Position numbers and translations under genes: made by a program. Below are positions 52,577 to 60,456 of a stretch of 64,000 nucleotides of DNA, one piece after another. Numbering within the stretch: the stretch's first letter is position 1; each line of letters begins with the position of its first letter. This DNA is from Mycobacterium heidelbergense (GTDB lineage: Bacteria; Actinomycetota; Actinomycetes; Mycobacteriales; Mycobacteriaceae): contig NZ_AP022615.1 in the NCBI RefSeq assembly GCF_010730745.1, positions 3,844,001 to 3,908,000 of the forward strand, written 5' to 3'. The notes under the pieces were generated by a model that was not told the DNA's origin, did not search any database, and saw only the letters and a program-made list of their open reading frames with translations.

Positions 52577-52740
52577 AATTCCGTCTTCTTTAACATGGGC
52601 ACCGATAACTCGGGCTGCCGGCAGAACAACTCGCCGGCGGCGGAAACTCCGGCTTTCAAAACTCGGGTCTCGACAATTCGGGTTACCAGAACGCGGCCGT
52701 CGATGGCGCCGGTATCTTTGTCACCGGTGCCGCGAGTTCT
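52577..52740 (+). pseudogene. Degraded PPE-MPTR (NxGxx pentapeptide) remnant
   Basis: Two frames carry short MPTR-like repeats. One reads NSVFFNMGTDNSG (from about 52577). After a shift near 52630 another reads GGNSGFQNSGLDNSGYQN and then GAGIFVTGAA. Such Asn-x-Gly-x-x repeats are found in PPE-MPTR proteins, and M. tuberculosis has PPE40, an MPTR protein, at this place after glyS. No intact PPE N-terminus is seen. Surrounding 52456-53145 otherwise holds no gene; a TAGGAT (53048-53053) may be the -10 for the next gene. Confidence 0.45.
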
Positions 52741-53145
52741 GTGCGGCGCACCTCCAGGACGGCCAGCTCCGGCGTGTTTTGTCTCCGGCGATGGGGTTTC
52801 CGGTTTGTTCACGAACTCGTTCTGGCGATGTTGTGGGCGAAAAGGCATCTGTAAGCGGATCAGAATCGTTCTGCTCGGGCACGGCTCGCGCAGAAACCCG
52901 ACATAGTTTGCCCGGGTTTTTGACAGTTCGTCTTTACCCAGCCTTGACCGGCCGTCTGGACAGTCGTCCGGTTAGCGGGGGATCCCGCCGTTGTCGTCCG
53001 ACGGGAAATGATTTGGTGAAACTCATGATTTTCAGGTGTGATTGTCTTAGGATTCAGCGGTGGCGGTAGGCGGGTGCCTCGTCGCTTCGGATGAACGTTG
53101 GCCAGGTGGTTGTCGGAGCCGCTGAGGCGGCTGGATGGGGTTGTG

Positions 53146-54348
53146 ATGGTTCCTGCTTTTACGTTCTTGCCTCCGGAGATCAACTCGGCGTTGATGTTCG
53201 CTGGCGCGGGTTCGGGACCGCTGTTCATGGCCGCGTCAGCCTGGGACGGGTTGGCTTCGGACCTGTCGGCCGCGGCGTCGTCGTTTCAATCGGTGGTCTC
53301 GGGGCTGACCGGCGGGCCGTGGGCGGGTCCCTCGTCGGCGTCGATGGCGGCCGCGGCCACCCCGTACGTGGGCTGGTTGAGCGCGGCCGCCGGGCAAGCC
53401 GAGGCCGCGGCCGCTCAGGCCCGGGCCGCGGCGTCGTCGTTTGAGTCCGCGTTGACGGCGACGGTGCCCACGGCGGCGGTGACGGAGAATCGCGTTCAGC
53501 TGCTGGCCTTGATCGCGACGAACATCCTGGGCCAGAACACCCCGGCGATCGCGATGACCGAGTTCGAGTACATGGAGATGTGGGCCCAGGACGTCGCCGC
53601 GATGGTGGGCTATCACGTGGGAGCCACCTCGGTGGCCGCGGCCCTGCCGTCGTTCAGCCTGCCCCCGGTGAGCCTGGCCGGCCTGACGGGGTTGCTGTCG
53701 ACGCCGCTGTCCGGCGTGGCGTCGGAATTTGCCGGTCTCGCCTCGACGGCGGAAGCCGCATTGGCCGCTCCGATGCAGTCCGCGGTGGCGGCGGTTGGGC
53801 CCGCGGTGTCGGAGGTGTCGTCGCTGGCCTCCGCCGCGCCGATATCGTCCCTGCAGTCGGTCGCGCAGGTGGCCATGTATCCGGCGAGCATGATGATGTC
53901 GCCGATCATGATGGCGGCCCAGGCCGGCATGGGTGCGCATCCGGCGCTGGCCGGTGCCACGAACGTGGCCGCAGATGCGCCGAAATTCGTCAGCAGCGCT
54001 GTTCCGGCCGCGAAGGGGCTGGGTGGCGGGCTGGGCGGTTTGGGGGGCGCGGCGGGCCTGGGTAAGGCGCGGTTGGTCGGGGCGATGTCGGTTCCCCCGA
54101 CGTGGCAGGGCTCGGCCCCGTCTCGGATGGTCAGTTCGGCGATGTCGGGGCTGGGTGGCGAGATGCCCGGCCCCGCCGCCGCGGCCGCCGGGGCGCCGAC
54201 GGGTGGCATGCCGATGATGCCGATGCCGATGGGCGGCATGGGCGCGGCCGGCGGCATGCCCGGCGGAATGCTGGGCCGCGGCGGCGCCAGCCCGAACCAT
54301 GTGGTGCAGACTCGGCCCAGCGTGGTGCCGCGGACCGGGGTCGGATAA
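53146..54348 (+). CDS. PPE-family protein, PPE38-like (PPE-SVP subfamily)
   Basis: A 400-aa protein. PPE domain (1-175) with PAFTFLPPEINSALMFAGAGSGPLFMAA, WxG-type GPWAGPSS and NILGQNTPAIAMTEFEYMEMWAQD. A Gly/Met-rich C-terminus includes the GxxSVPxxW motif (GAMSVPPTW) and ends SVVPRTGVG. The ending and the neighbouring esx genes match M. tuberculosis PPE38, which is needed for ESX-5 secretion of PPE-MPTR and PE_PGRS proteins. No PE gene lies directly upstream, as for PPE38. ATG 53146 is chosen; a GTG lies three bases earlier. Confidence 0.82.
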   Translation: MVPAFTFLPPEINSALMFAGAGSGPLFMAASAWDGLASDLSAAASSFQSVVSGLTGGPWAGPSSASMAAAATPYVGWLSAAAGQAEAAAAQARAAASSFESALTATVPTAAVTENRVQLLALIATNILGQNTPAIAMTEFEYMEMWAQDVAAMVGYHVGATSVAAALPSFSLPPVSLAGLTGLLSTPLSGVASEFAGLASTAEAALAAPMQSAVAAVGPAVSEVSSLASAAPISSLQSVAQVAMYPASMMMSPIMMAAQAGMGAHPALAGATNVAADAPKFVSSAVPAAKGLGGGLGGLGGAAGLGKARLVGAMSVPPTWQGSAPSRMVSSAMSGLGGEMPGPAAAAAGAPTGGMPMMPMPMGGMGAAGGMPGGMLGRGGASPNHVVQTRPSVVPRTGVG

Positions 54349-54399
54349 ACGATGCGCTGCGGCGCGTGATTCGAAAGTTCATCGGAAAGGAGCGGTGTG

Positions 54400-54696
54400 G
54401 TGGCTACTCGGTTTATGACTGACCCGCATGCGATGCGGGCGATGGCCGGTCGTTTTGAAGTACATGCGCAGACTGTTGAGGACGAGGCCCGCAAGATGTG
54501 GGCGTCGTCGATGAACATCGCCGGGGCCGGTTGGAGTGGTCAGGCGCAGGCGACGTCGTATGACACCATGGGCCAGGTCAACCAGGCCTTTCGCAACATC
54601 GTGAACATGCTGCACGGGGTGCGCGACGGGCTGTTCCGCGACGCCAACAACTACGAGCAGCAAGAGCAGGCTTCCCAGCAGATTTTGAGCAGCTAG
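54400..54696 (+). CDS. ESAT-6-like protein, EsxJ/EsxP (QILSS) family, copy 1
   Basis: A 98-aa WXG100 protein of the CFP-10-like QILSS subfamily. The WSG turn is in GAGWSGQAQ and the secretion signal YEQQE is in NNYEQQEQASQQILSS. It is expected to form a heterodimer with the 94-aa partner encoded next and to be exported by ESX-5. GTG 54400 gives the 98-residue family length; a GTG three bases earlier is possible. AAAGGAG lies upstream. It is nearly identical to the protein at 55688. Confidence 0.92.
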   Translation: MATRFMTDPHAMRAMAGRFEVHAQTVEDEARKMWASSMNIAGAGWSGQAQATSYDTMGQVNQAFRNIVNMLHGVRDGLFRDANNYEQQEQASQQILSS

Positions 54697-54736
54697 CGCT
54701 TTCAGCGCATGAGGAAGGCATGAGGAAGGTTGTGCG

Positions 54737-55021
54737 ATGACGATTAATTATCAGTTTGGCGATGTGGATTCGCATGGCGCGTTGATTCGTGCGCAGGCCG
54801 CGTCGTTGGAGGCCGAGCATCAGGCCATCGTTCGTGATGTGTTGGCCGCGGGTGACTTTTGGGGTGGCTCGGGTTCGGTGGCGTGCCAGGAGTTCATCAC
54901 CCAGTTGGGTCGCAACTTCCAGGTGATCTACGAGCAGGCCAACGCCCACGGCCAGAAGGTGCAGACCGCCGGCAGCAACATGGCCAGCACCGACAGCGCC
55001 GTCGGCTCCAGCTGGGCCTAA
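54737..55021 (+). CDS. ESAT-6-like protein, Mtb9.9 (EsxN/EsxO) family, copy 1
   Basis: A 94-aa WXG100 protein (TINYQFGDVDSHGALIRAQA; WGG turn in FWGGSGSVACQEF; ends SSWA). Partner of the preceding gene. Its predicted protein is identical to that at 56032-56316; the genes differ at a few synonymous bases. GAGGAAGG precedes the ATG. A strong terminator follows. Confidence 0.93.
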   Translation: MTINYQFGDVDSHGALIRAQAASLEAEHQAIVRDVLAAGDFWGGSGSVACQEFITQLGRNFQVIYEQANAHGQKVQTAGSNMASTDSAVGSSWA

Positions 55022-55030
55022 TCAGCCACC

Positions 55031-55077
55031 AAGGCGCGGGCAACACCCCGGGGGGAACGCGGTGTTGCCCGCGCCTT
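55031..55077 (+). terminator. Strong terminator hairpin after first esx pair
   Basis: AAGGCGCGGGCAACACC (55031-55047) and GGTGTTGCCCGCGCCTT (55061-55077) form a perfect 17-bp stem with a 13-nt loop, 9 bp after the esx stop. Confidence 0.85.
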
Positions 55078-55227
55078 CGGCATGCCGGCGGCACGCTTCG
55101 TGAAAAGAGCGAAATCGGTCAATCCCGGATATTGTCCTCATGATTGACTTACGATTCGGAGTGCTTGGTGGTGCTTAGCGCGCCACCGAGTGCGAGTGTA
55201 GGGATATCGGCTGTGGAAGGGGGCAGC

Positions 55228-55560
55228 GTGCTTTTGCCTCTTAGTTCGCCGCTGCCGGACGATTCGGTGTCGGCGATTCGTGGTGAGTCAGGCATGCTCG
55301 GCGGCCTATCGGTTCCGCTCAAGTGGGGAGTGGCTGTTCCGCCGGACGACTATGACCATTGGGCACCGGAGCCGGAAGACGGTGCCGATGCCGATGCCGC
55401 TGACACGACGGCCGCCGGGCTGAGCCAGGAGGCGGCCCCTGACGGCGTGGATGAATGGAATGAGTGGGGCGAGTGGAGCGAGTGGCAAGGCGACGCCGAG
55501 CCCCGCTTCGACATGCCGCGGACGACCAGCGTGATACCGAATTCTCCGGCCGCCGGTTGA
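55228..55560 (+). CDS. Rv2348c-like acidic protein
   Basis: A 110-aa acidic protein. The core ESGMLGGLSVPLKWGVAVPPDDYDHWAPE and the Trp-rich WNEWGEWSEWQ, with ending SVIPNSPAAG, match Rv2348c from memory. GTG 55228 is chosen because it gives that length and follows GGAAGGGGG; an open frame extends 28 residues upstream. It lies between two esx pairs, as Rv2348c lies beside esxP-esxO. Function unknown; it may assist ESX-5 secretion. Confidence 0.75.
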   Translation: MLLPLSSPLPDDSVSAIRGESGMLGGLSVPLKWGVAVPPDDYDHWAPEPEDGADADAADTTAAGLSQEAAPDGVDEWNEWGEWSEWQGDAEPRFDMPRTTSVIPNSPAAG

Positions 55561-55687
55561 GAGAGAGGGGGAAGACTGTCGGTATTTCACGCGTGATCGG
55601 CGGCTCCGGTGTCTTCGTGGCCGGCCAATTACGACGACCAATCTGCATGACAAGTCCAGGAAGTTAGTCCAGAAGGAGATAGCCGAG

Positions 55688-55984
55688 ATGGCAACACGTT
55701 TTATGACCGATCCGCACGAGATGCGGGCGATGGCGGGCCGTTTTGAGGTGCACGCCCAGACCGTTGAGGACGAGGCCCGCAAGATGTGGGCGTCGTCGAT
55801 GAACATCGCCGGGGCCGGCTGGAGTGGGCAGGCGCAGGCGACCTCGTATGACACCATGGGCCAGGTCAACCAGGCCTTCCGCAACATCGTGAACATGCTG
55901 CACGGGGTCCGCGACGGACTGATCCGCGACGCCAACAACTACGAGCAGCAAGAGCAGGCTTCCCAGCAAATCCTCAGCAGCTAG
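55688..55984 (+). CDS. ESAT-6-like protein, EsxJ/EsxP (QILSS) family, copy 2
   Basis: A 98-aa WXG100 protein with MATRFMTDPHEMRAMAGRF, GAGWSGQAQ and the ending QASQQILSS. It differs from copy 1 mainly at DPHE versus DPHA and GLIRD versus GLFRD. The ATG follows AAGGAGAT. Pairs with the next gene. Confidence 0.93.
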   Translation: MATRFMTDPHEMRAMAGRFEVHAQTVEDEARKMWASSMNIAGAGWSGQAQATSYDTMGQVNQAFRNIVNMLHGVRDGLIRDANNYEQQEQASQQILSS

Positions 55985-56031
55985 CCTTCGGCGCTGCTGT
56001 CCACCACTTTTGACTTTGAGAGGACGCAAAC

Positions 56032-56316
56032 ATGACCATCAATTATCAGTTCGGCGATGTGGATTCGCATGGCGCGTTGATTCGTGCGCAGGCCGCGTCG
56101 TTGGAGGCCGAGCATCAGGCCATCGTTCGTGATGTGTTGGCCGCCGGTGACTTTTGGGGCGGCTCGGGTTCGGTGGCCTGCCAGGAGTTCATCACCCAGT
56201 TGGGTCGCAACTTCCAGGTGATCTACGAGCAGGCCAACGCCCACGGCCAGAAGGTGCAGACCGCCGGCAGCAACATGGCCAGCACCGACAGCGCCGTCGG
56301 CTCCAGCTGGGCGTAG
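56032..56316 (+). CDS. ESAT-6-like protein, Mtb9.9 (EsxN/EsxO) family, copy 2
   Basis: A 94-aa protein identical in sequence to that encoded at 54737-55021. GAGAGGA precedes the ATG. The pair is the second of a tandem duplication, suggesting recent copying or gene conversion. A terminator hairpin lies 65 bp downstream. Confidence 0.93.
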   Translation: MTINYQFGDVDSHGALIRAQAASLEAEHQAIVRDVLAAGDFWGGSGSVACQEFITQLGRNFQVIYEQANAHGQKVQTAGSNMASTDSAVGSSWA

Positions 56317-56380
56317 AAGACCGGTCGGCGGCGGCGCGCCGGTTTCCCGGCGCGGGCCCCCATCGGTGAAAGTGCATGAC

Positions 56381-56411
56381 CTGCCCCCGGGCGCTTGGCG
56401 CCCGGGGGCAG
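56381..56411 (+). terminator. Terminator hairpin after second esx pair
   Basis: CTGCCCCCGGGCGC (56381-56394) and GCGCCCGGGGGCAG (56398-56411) make a perfect 14-bp stem with a TTG loop. It lies between convergent genes and may serve both. Confidence 0.8.
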
Positions 56412-56448
56412 TCGCGTCTTTGGGCTCCATGTCCGCCGGGTGACCGGC

Positions 56449-58416
56449 TCAGAATCGTCCGCCGCCGCCCATCAAGCCGCCGCCGCCGGACGAGCCGCCG
56501 AACGATGTCGGGCTCCATCCGCCGAACCCGCCCCGCATGCCTCCGCTGAGGAGGTCGCCGATGATGATGCCGCCGATCATCGCGCCGGTGTCGCTGCCCC
56601 CGCGGCCGGCGTAGACGCGCTCAGCCTGCTGCACGTCGGCATTGGCGAGCGCCTGCGCGTTGGCAGCCAGCGCCGACGCCGCGTTGGCGTGGGCAATCGC
56701 CTCGGTCAGGTTGGTCGCCCGCTTGCCCCGTGCGGCGTCGAGGTGCCGTCTGGCCTCGGCGAGCCGGGTCCGGGCCTCGGCGCCGATGCTGCCCCGGCGG
56801 GTGTCGATGTATTCGGAGACGCCGCGGACCCGCGACTCCGCGGTGAACAGCGCCTGCTCGAACGAACGGTTGAGCCGCTCGGCGTTCGCCTGCTCCTGGG
56901 CCACGGTGGCCAGGACCCGATTGAGGTCGGCGTCGGCCTTGGTGAGCCGGGCGAACGCGGCCAGCGGGTCGGCCGAGCCACCGCCGCGGGTGCTGTCCAG
57001 GGCGCCCGTCGCCGCGTCGCGCGCCGCGGTCAGCTCGGCGGTGTGGCCCGACGCGGGCTTCTGCAGCTGCCGGCCCGCGCGCTCGATGCCCGCGTGGATG
57101 TCGTCGATCACCGATGGCAACGCGGCGACGGCGCGCTTGATATCGGCGGCCGCGTTGTCGATCGCGTCCAGCAGCGCGCGCGCTTGCCCGAGCGCCGACT
57201 CGGCGGCGCGGACCGCGTCCACCAAAGCGGTCTGCTGACCGCCCTGGACGGCGACCAGGTCGCGGGCCGAGCCGATGTTGCGGTCGGCGAACGCGAGCCT
57301 GTCGTTGGCGGATGCGATATTGCCGGACACCGAAGCCAGTGTCGCAGCGCCGAATTCGTCGTGCAGCTCGGCCAGCCGCCGCTCCGCCGGGGCGACGCGA
57401 GCGGTGAGTTCGACATATTGCACGGTCAGCGCGTCCAGCCGGGACCGGGCGTTGATCACCAAATCCCGCAGCTTTTCGAACGCGTCGGTCTGCGACGCGA
57501 GTTCGCGATCGGCGCGGGCCGCCGACACGATCACCCGGGTCAACAGCTCGCGCCGCTCGCCCGGGGTCTCGGGCGTGCTGTCGTCAAGCTGATGGCGGAC
57601 CGTAAAGGCCTGAGACAGAGCGGCTTTGGCGTTGTTCACCGCCTGGGTGAACGGTTGGGTTCGCTCTTCACCGAACTCGTCGATCGCCAGCGTGAGCTCG
57701 TTGGCGCTCGTGCGCACCGCGTTGTCGACCTCGACCACCATCGAGTGCGAGAGGTCGTCGAGGGCGTCCAGCGGCACGGCGGCCAACGCGTCCGCGTCGG
57801 TGGGGTCGACCCGGCGTGCCGCGGCAAGCGCGGCGGCGCGCCGTCGTCGGCGGCGATAGCGCATCACGACCAGCAGGGCCGCCGCGGCGATGACGATGAC
57901 ACCCAGCGTGACCAGCAGCATCGCGGGAGCCCACGAGCGCGGTGACGCGTTGAGCCCGTCGGCCGCCGCGACCGCCGCGCCGCTCCAGTCGTCGCGGTGG
58001 AGCGCGGGTTCGATCTTGCCGCGCCGCAGCCCATCAACCTCGCTCGCGTTGATGCTCTTGATCGTGGACGGCACCAAAAAGGCGTATGCCCGGTCGGTGG
58101 TGGCCACCGCGAGCAGCGCGTCGTAGTCGCCCAGGTCGCTGGTGATCCTGGTGTGCCTTGCCCAGCCCTCCGGGCCCTGCCCGGAAAAGTTGTCGACGTA
58201 GACCACCCACAGGCGGATGTGGCGGGCGGCGTACAGCCGGTCGATGGCCGACGTCACCGCGGCGCGCCCGGAATCCGACAGGACGTTCGCGTTGTCGGTG
58301 ACGTAATCCGGCAGCCGCAGCGGCGGTTGGGCGCCGCCCGGCGGCGCCAGGAGCAGCCCCCAGCCGAGGCCCGCGAGGATCGTCAGGATCACGCCGAGCA
58401 GGCGACGAGTGCGCAT
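56449..58416 (-). CDS. TPM-domain membrane protein (Rv2345-like)
   Basis: A 655-aa protein. Signal/membrane segment (RRLLGVILTILAGLGWGLLLA, 1-28); extracytoplasmic TPM domain (about 35-160) with LPDYVTDNANVLSDSGRAAV and VVYVDNFSG; a transmembrane helix (about 168-188, AMLLVTLGVIVIAAAALLVVM); long Ala-rich helical/coiled-coil region (195-600); Gly-rich end (GGWSPTSFGGSSGGGGLMGGGGRF). TPM domains occur in photosystem repair phosphatases and membrane-stress proteins; the role here is unknown. A TAGATT -10 lies five bases upstream of the ATG, so it is probably leaderless. Divergent from dgt. Confidence 0.85.
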   Translation of the reverse strand: MRTRRLLGVILTILAGLGWGLLLAPPGGAQPPLRLPDYVTDNANVLSDSGRAAVTSAIDRLYAARHIRLWVVYVDNFSGQGPEGWARHTRITSDLGDYDALLAVATTDRAYAFLVPSTIKSINASEVDGLRRGKIEPALHRDDWSGAAVAAADGLNASPRSWAPAMLLVTLGVIVIAAAALLVVMRYRRRRRRAAALAAARRVDPTDADALAAVPLDALDDLSHSMVVEVDNAVRTSANELTLAIDEFGEERTQPFTQAVNNAKAALSQAFTVRHQLDDSTPETPGERRELLTRVIVSAARADRELASQTDAFEKLRDLVINARSRLDALTVQYVELTARVAPAERRLAELHDEFGAATLASVSGNIASANDRLAFADRNIGSARDLVAVQGGQQTALVDAVRAAESALGQARALLDAIDNAAADIKRAVAALPSVIDDIHAGIERAGRQLQKPASGHTAELTAARDAATGALDSTRGGGSADPLAAFARLTKADADLNRVLATVAQEQANAERLNRSFEQALFTAESRVRGVSEYIDTRRGSIGAEARTRLAEARRHLDAARGKRATNLTEAIAHANAASALAANAQALANADVQQAERVYAGRGGSDTGAMIGGIIIGDLLSGGMRGGFGGWSPTSFGGSSGGGGLMGGGGRF

Positions 58417-58488
58417 AGGTCAATCTAGCCGTCCGACGATTCAGGCCGTAGGCCTGAGAACCGGCGTTCCCTGGCAGACTGTGCGTCG

Positions 58489-59778
58489 GTGACTAAGGAG
58501 GCGAACACGAATCAGCAAGACCCTTACGACGACTTCGACCGTGCGCGGCGGGTGCCCGAAGCGCCGAAGACCGCGGGTCTGCCGGGTACGGAGGGTCAGC
58601 ATCGCACCGACTTCGCCCGGGACCGGGCCCGGGTACTGCACAGCGCGGCCCTGCGCCGGCTCGCCGACAAGACGCAGGTGGTCGGGCCGCGGGAGGGTGA
58701 CACTCCGCGCACCCGGTTGACGCACTCGCTGGAGGTGGCCCAGATCGGGCGCGGAATGGCGGTCGGGCTGGGCTGCGACCTCGACCTCGTGGAGCTGGCC
58801 GGCCTGGCCCACGACATCGGGCATCCGCCCTACGGGCACAACGGCGAACGCGCGCTGGACGAGTTCGCCGCCGCGCAGGGCGGCTTCGAGGGCAATGCCC
58901 AGAATTTCCGGATCCTGACCAGTCTTGAGCCCAAAGTCCTTGATGCACAAGGCAACAGCGCGGGGCTGAACCTGACCCGCGCGTCCCTGGACTCGGTCAC
59001 CAAATATCCGTGGACCCGCGGTGACGGGCGTGGAAACGGGAGAAGCAAATTCGGCTTCTACGACGAGGACCGCGAGCCGGCGGCCTGGGTTCGGCAGGGA
59101 GCGCCGGCCGGCCGGACGTGCCTGGAAGCCCAGGTGATGGATTGGGCCGACGACGTCGCCTATTCGGTGCACGACGTCGAGGACGGCGTCGTGTCGCAAC
59201 GCATCGACCTGCGCGTGCTCGCCGACGACGACGAGGCGGCCGCGCTGGCCAAACTCGGGGAAAGCGAATTCTCCCGGGTGAGCGCCGACGACTTCATGGC
59301 GGCCGCGCGCCGGCTGTCGGGTCTGCCCGTGGTCGCCGCGGTCGGCAAGTACGACGCCACGCTGGCCGCGTCGGTCGCGCTGAAGCGATTGACCAGTGAG
59401 TTGGTGGGCAGGTTCGCCTCGGCCGCCATCGCGACCACGCGCGCGGCCGCCGGTCCCGGCCCGCTGGTGCGCTACCGGGCCGACCTGCAGGTGCCCGACG
59501 TGGTGCGCGCCGAGGTCGCCCTGCTGAAGATCCTGGCGCTGCAGTTCATCATGTCCGACCCGCGGCATCTGGACACCCAGGCCCGGCAACGCGAACGCGT
59601 CCACCGGGTCGCGCACTGGCTGTATTCCGGGGCGCCCCGAACGCTCGATCCCGTGTTCGCCGCGGCGTTCAACACCGCCGCCGACGACCGGGCCCGGCTC
59701 CGGGTCGTCGTCGATCAGATCGCGTCCTACACCGAGGGCCGGCTGGAGCGCATCGACGCTCGCCAAGCGACGGGCTAG
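58489..59778 (+). CDS. dgt: Deoxyguanosinetriphosphate triphosphohydrolase-like protein (Dgt)
   Basis: A 429-aa HD-domain dNTPase. Metal ligands: His in RLTHSLEVAQIGR, His-Asp in LAHDIGHPPYGHNGE, later Asp in DDVAYSVHDVEDG. It hydrolyses dNTPs to nucleosides and triphosphate. GTG 58489 is used as start. In mycobacteria it sits next to dnaG, a link between nucleotide control and replication priming. Ortholog of Rv2344c. Confidence 0.93.
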   Translation: MTKEANTNQQDPYDDFDRARRVPEAPKTAGLPGTEGQHRTDFARDRARVLHSAALRRLADKTQVVGPREGDTPRTRLTHSLEVAQIGRGMAVGLGCDLDLVELAGLAHDIGHPPYGHNGERALDEFAAAQGGFEGNAQNFRILTSLEPKVLDAQGNSAGLNLTRASLDSVTKYPWTRGDGRGNGRSKFGFYDEDREPAAWVRQGAPAGRTCLEAQVMDWADDVAYSVHDVEDGVVSQRIDLRVLADDDEAAALAKLGESEFSRVSADDFMAAARRLSGLPVVAAVGKYDATLAASVALKRLTSELVGRFASAAIATTRAAAGPGPLVRYRADLQVPDVVRAEVALLKILALQFIMSDPRHLDTQARQRERVHRVAHWLYSGAPRTLDPVFAAAFNTAADDRARLRVVVDQIASYTEGRLERIDARQATG

Positions 59779-59793
59779 CGTTAGGCTCCCGTC

Positions 59794-60399
59794 ATGACCA
59801 AACTCACCGCCGTTGCCACCCTCTTGCTGTCGGTTCCCGTCGTGGCCGTGGGCGCATGCAGCTCGCCTCAGCATCCGAGCAGCCAGCCGGGCACCACGCC
59901 CGCGGTCCAAAGCGGTCCCCCCGGCTCGTCGGCGACGTCGAGCCCGGCGCCCGCCGCTGGATCACTCACAGCGCAATTGAAGACGGCCGACGGGCGGGAA
60001 GTGGCCACGGCCACCTTCGATTTCAGCAGCGGCTATGCCACCATCACCGTCAAGACGGTGGCCGCCGGGATACTGGCGCCCGGTTTCCACGGCCTGCACG
60101 TCCACGCGGTCGGCAAATGCGAGCCGAACTCGGTTGCCCCGACCGGCGGTCCGCCCGGAAACTTCCTGTCCGCCGGCGGGCACTACCAGGCGCCCGGACA
60201 CACCGGGATGCCCGAAAGCGGCGACCTGACGTCGCTGGAGGTGCGCTCGGACGGCTCCGCGTATCTGGTGACCACCAGCGATGCGTTCACCAGGGACCAG
60301 CTGCTGGCCGGCGACAAGACCGCGTTGATGATCCACGGCGCCGACAACAGCGACAACGCGATGGAACGGATCGCATGCGGCGTCATCGGGACCGGATAG
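59794..60399 (+). CDS. Cu-superoxide-dismutase-like lipoprotein (SodC family)
   Basis: A 201-aa lipoprotein. Signal peptide with lipobox VAVGAC (Cys near 22), a Ser/Pro-rich linker (23-60), then the SodC domain: Cu ligands in FHGLHVHAVG, bridging His in SAGGHYQAPGHTG, last His in MIHGADN; Cys in GKCEPN and IACGVIG for the conserved disulfide, with Arg before IACG. The segment between the last His and the second Cys is about 12 residues, shorter than in typical members. It is a paralog-type protein not at this locus in M. tuberculosis. TAGGCT lies six bases before the ATG: leaderless. Confidence 0.85.
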   Translation: MTKLTAVATLLLSVPVVAVGACSSPQHPSSQPGTTPAVQSGPPGSSATSSPAPAAGSLTAQLKTADGREVATATFDFSSGYATITVKTVAAGILAPGFHGLHVHAVGKCEPNSVAPTGGPPGNFLSAGGHYQAPGHTGMPESGDLTSLEVRSDGSAYLVTTSDAFTRDQLLAGDKTALMIHGADNSDNAMERIACGVIGTG

Positions 60400-60456
60400 C
60401 GCGATCGGCCGTCCCGGGTCGGGCGGCCGTCGAAGCGGGCGCTTTAGACTAGGCCG

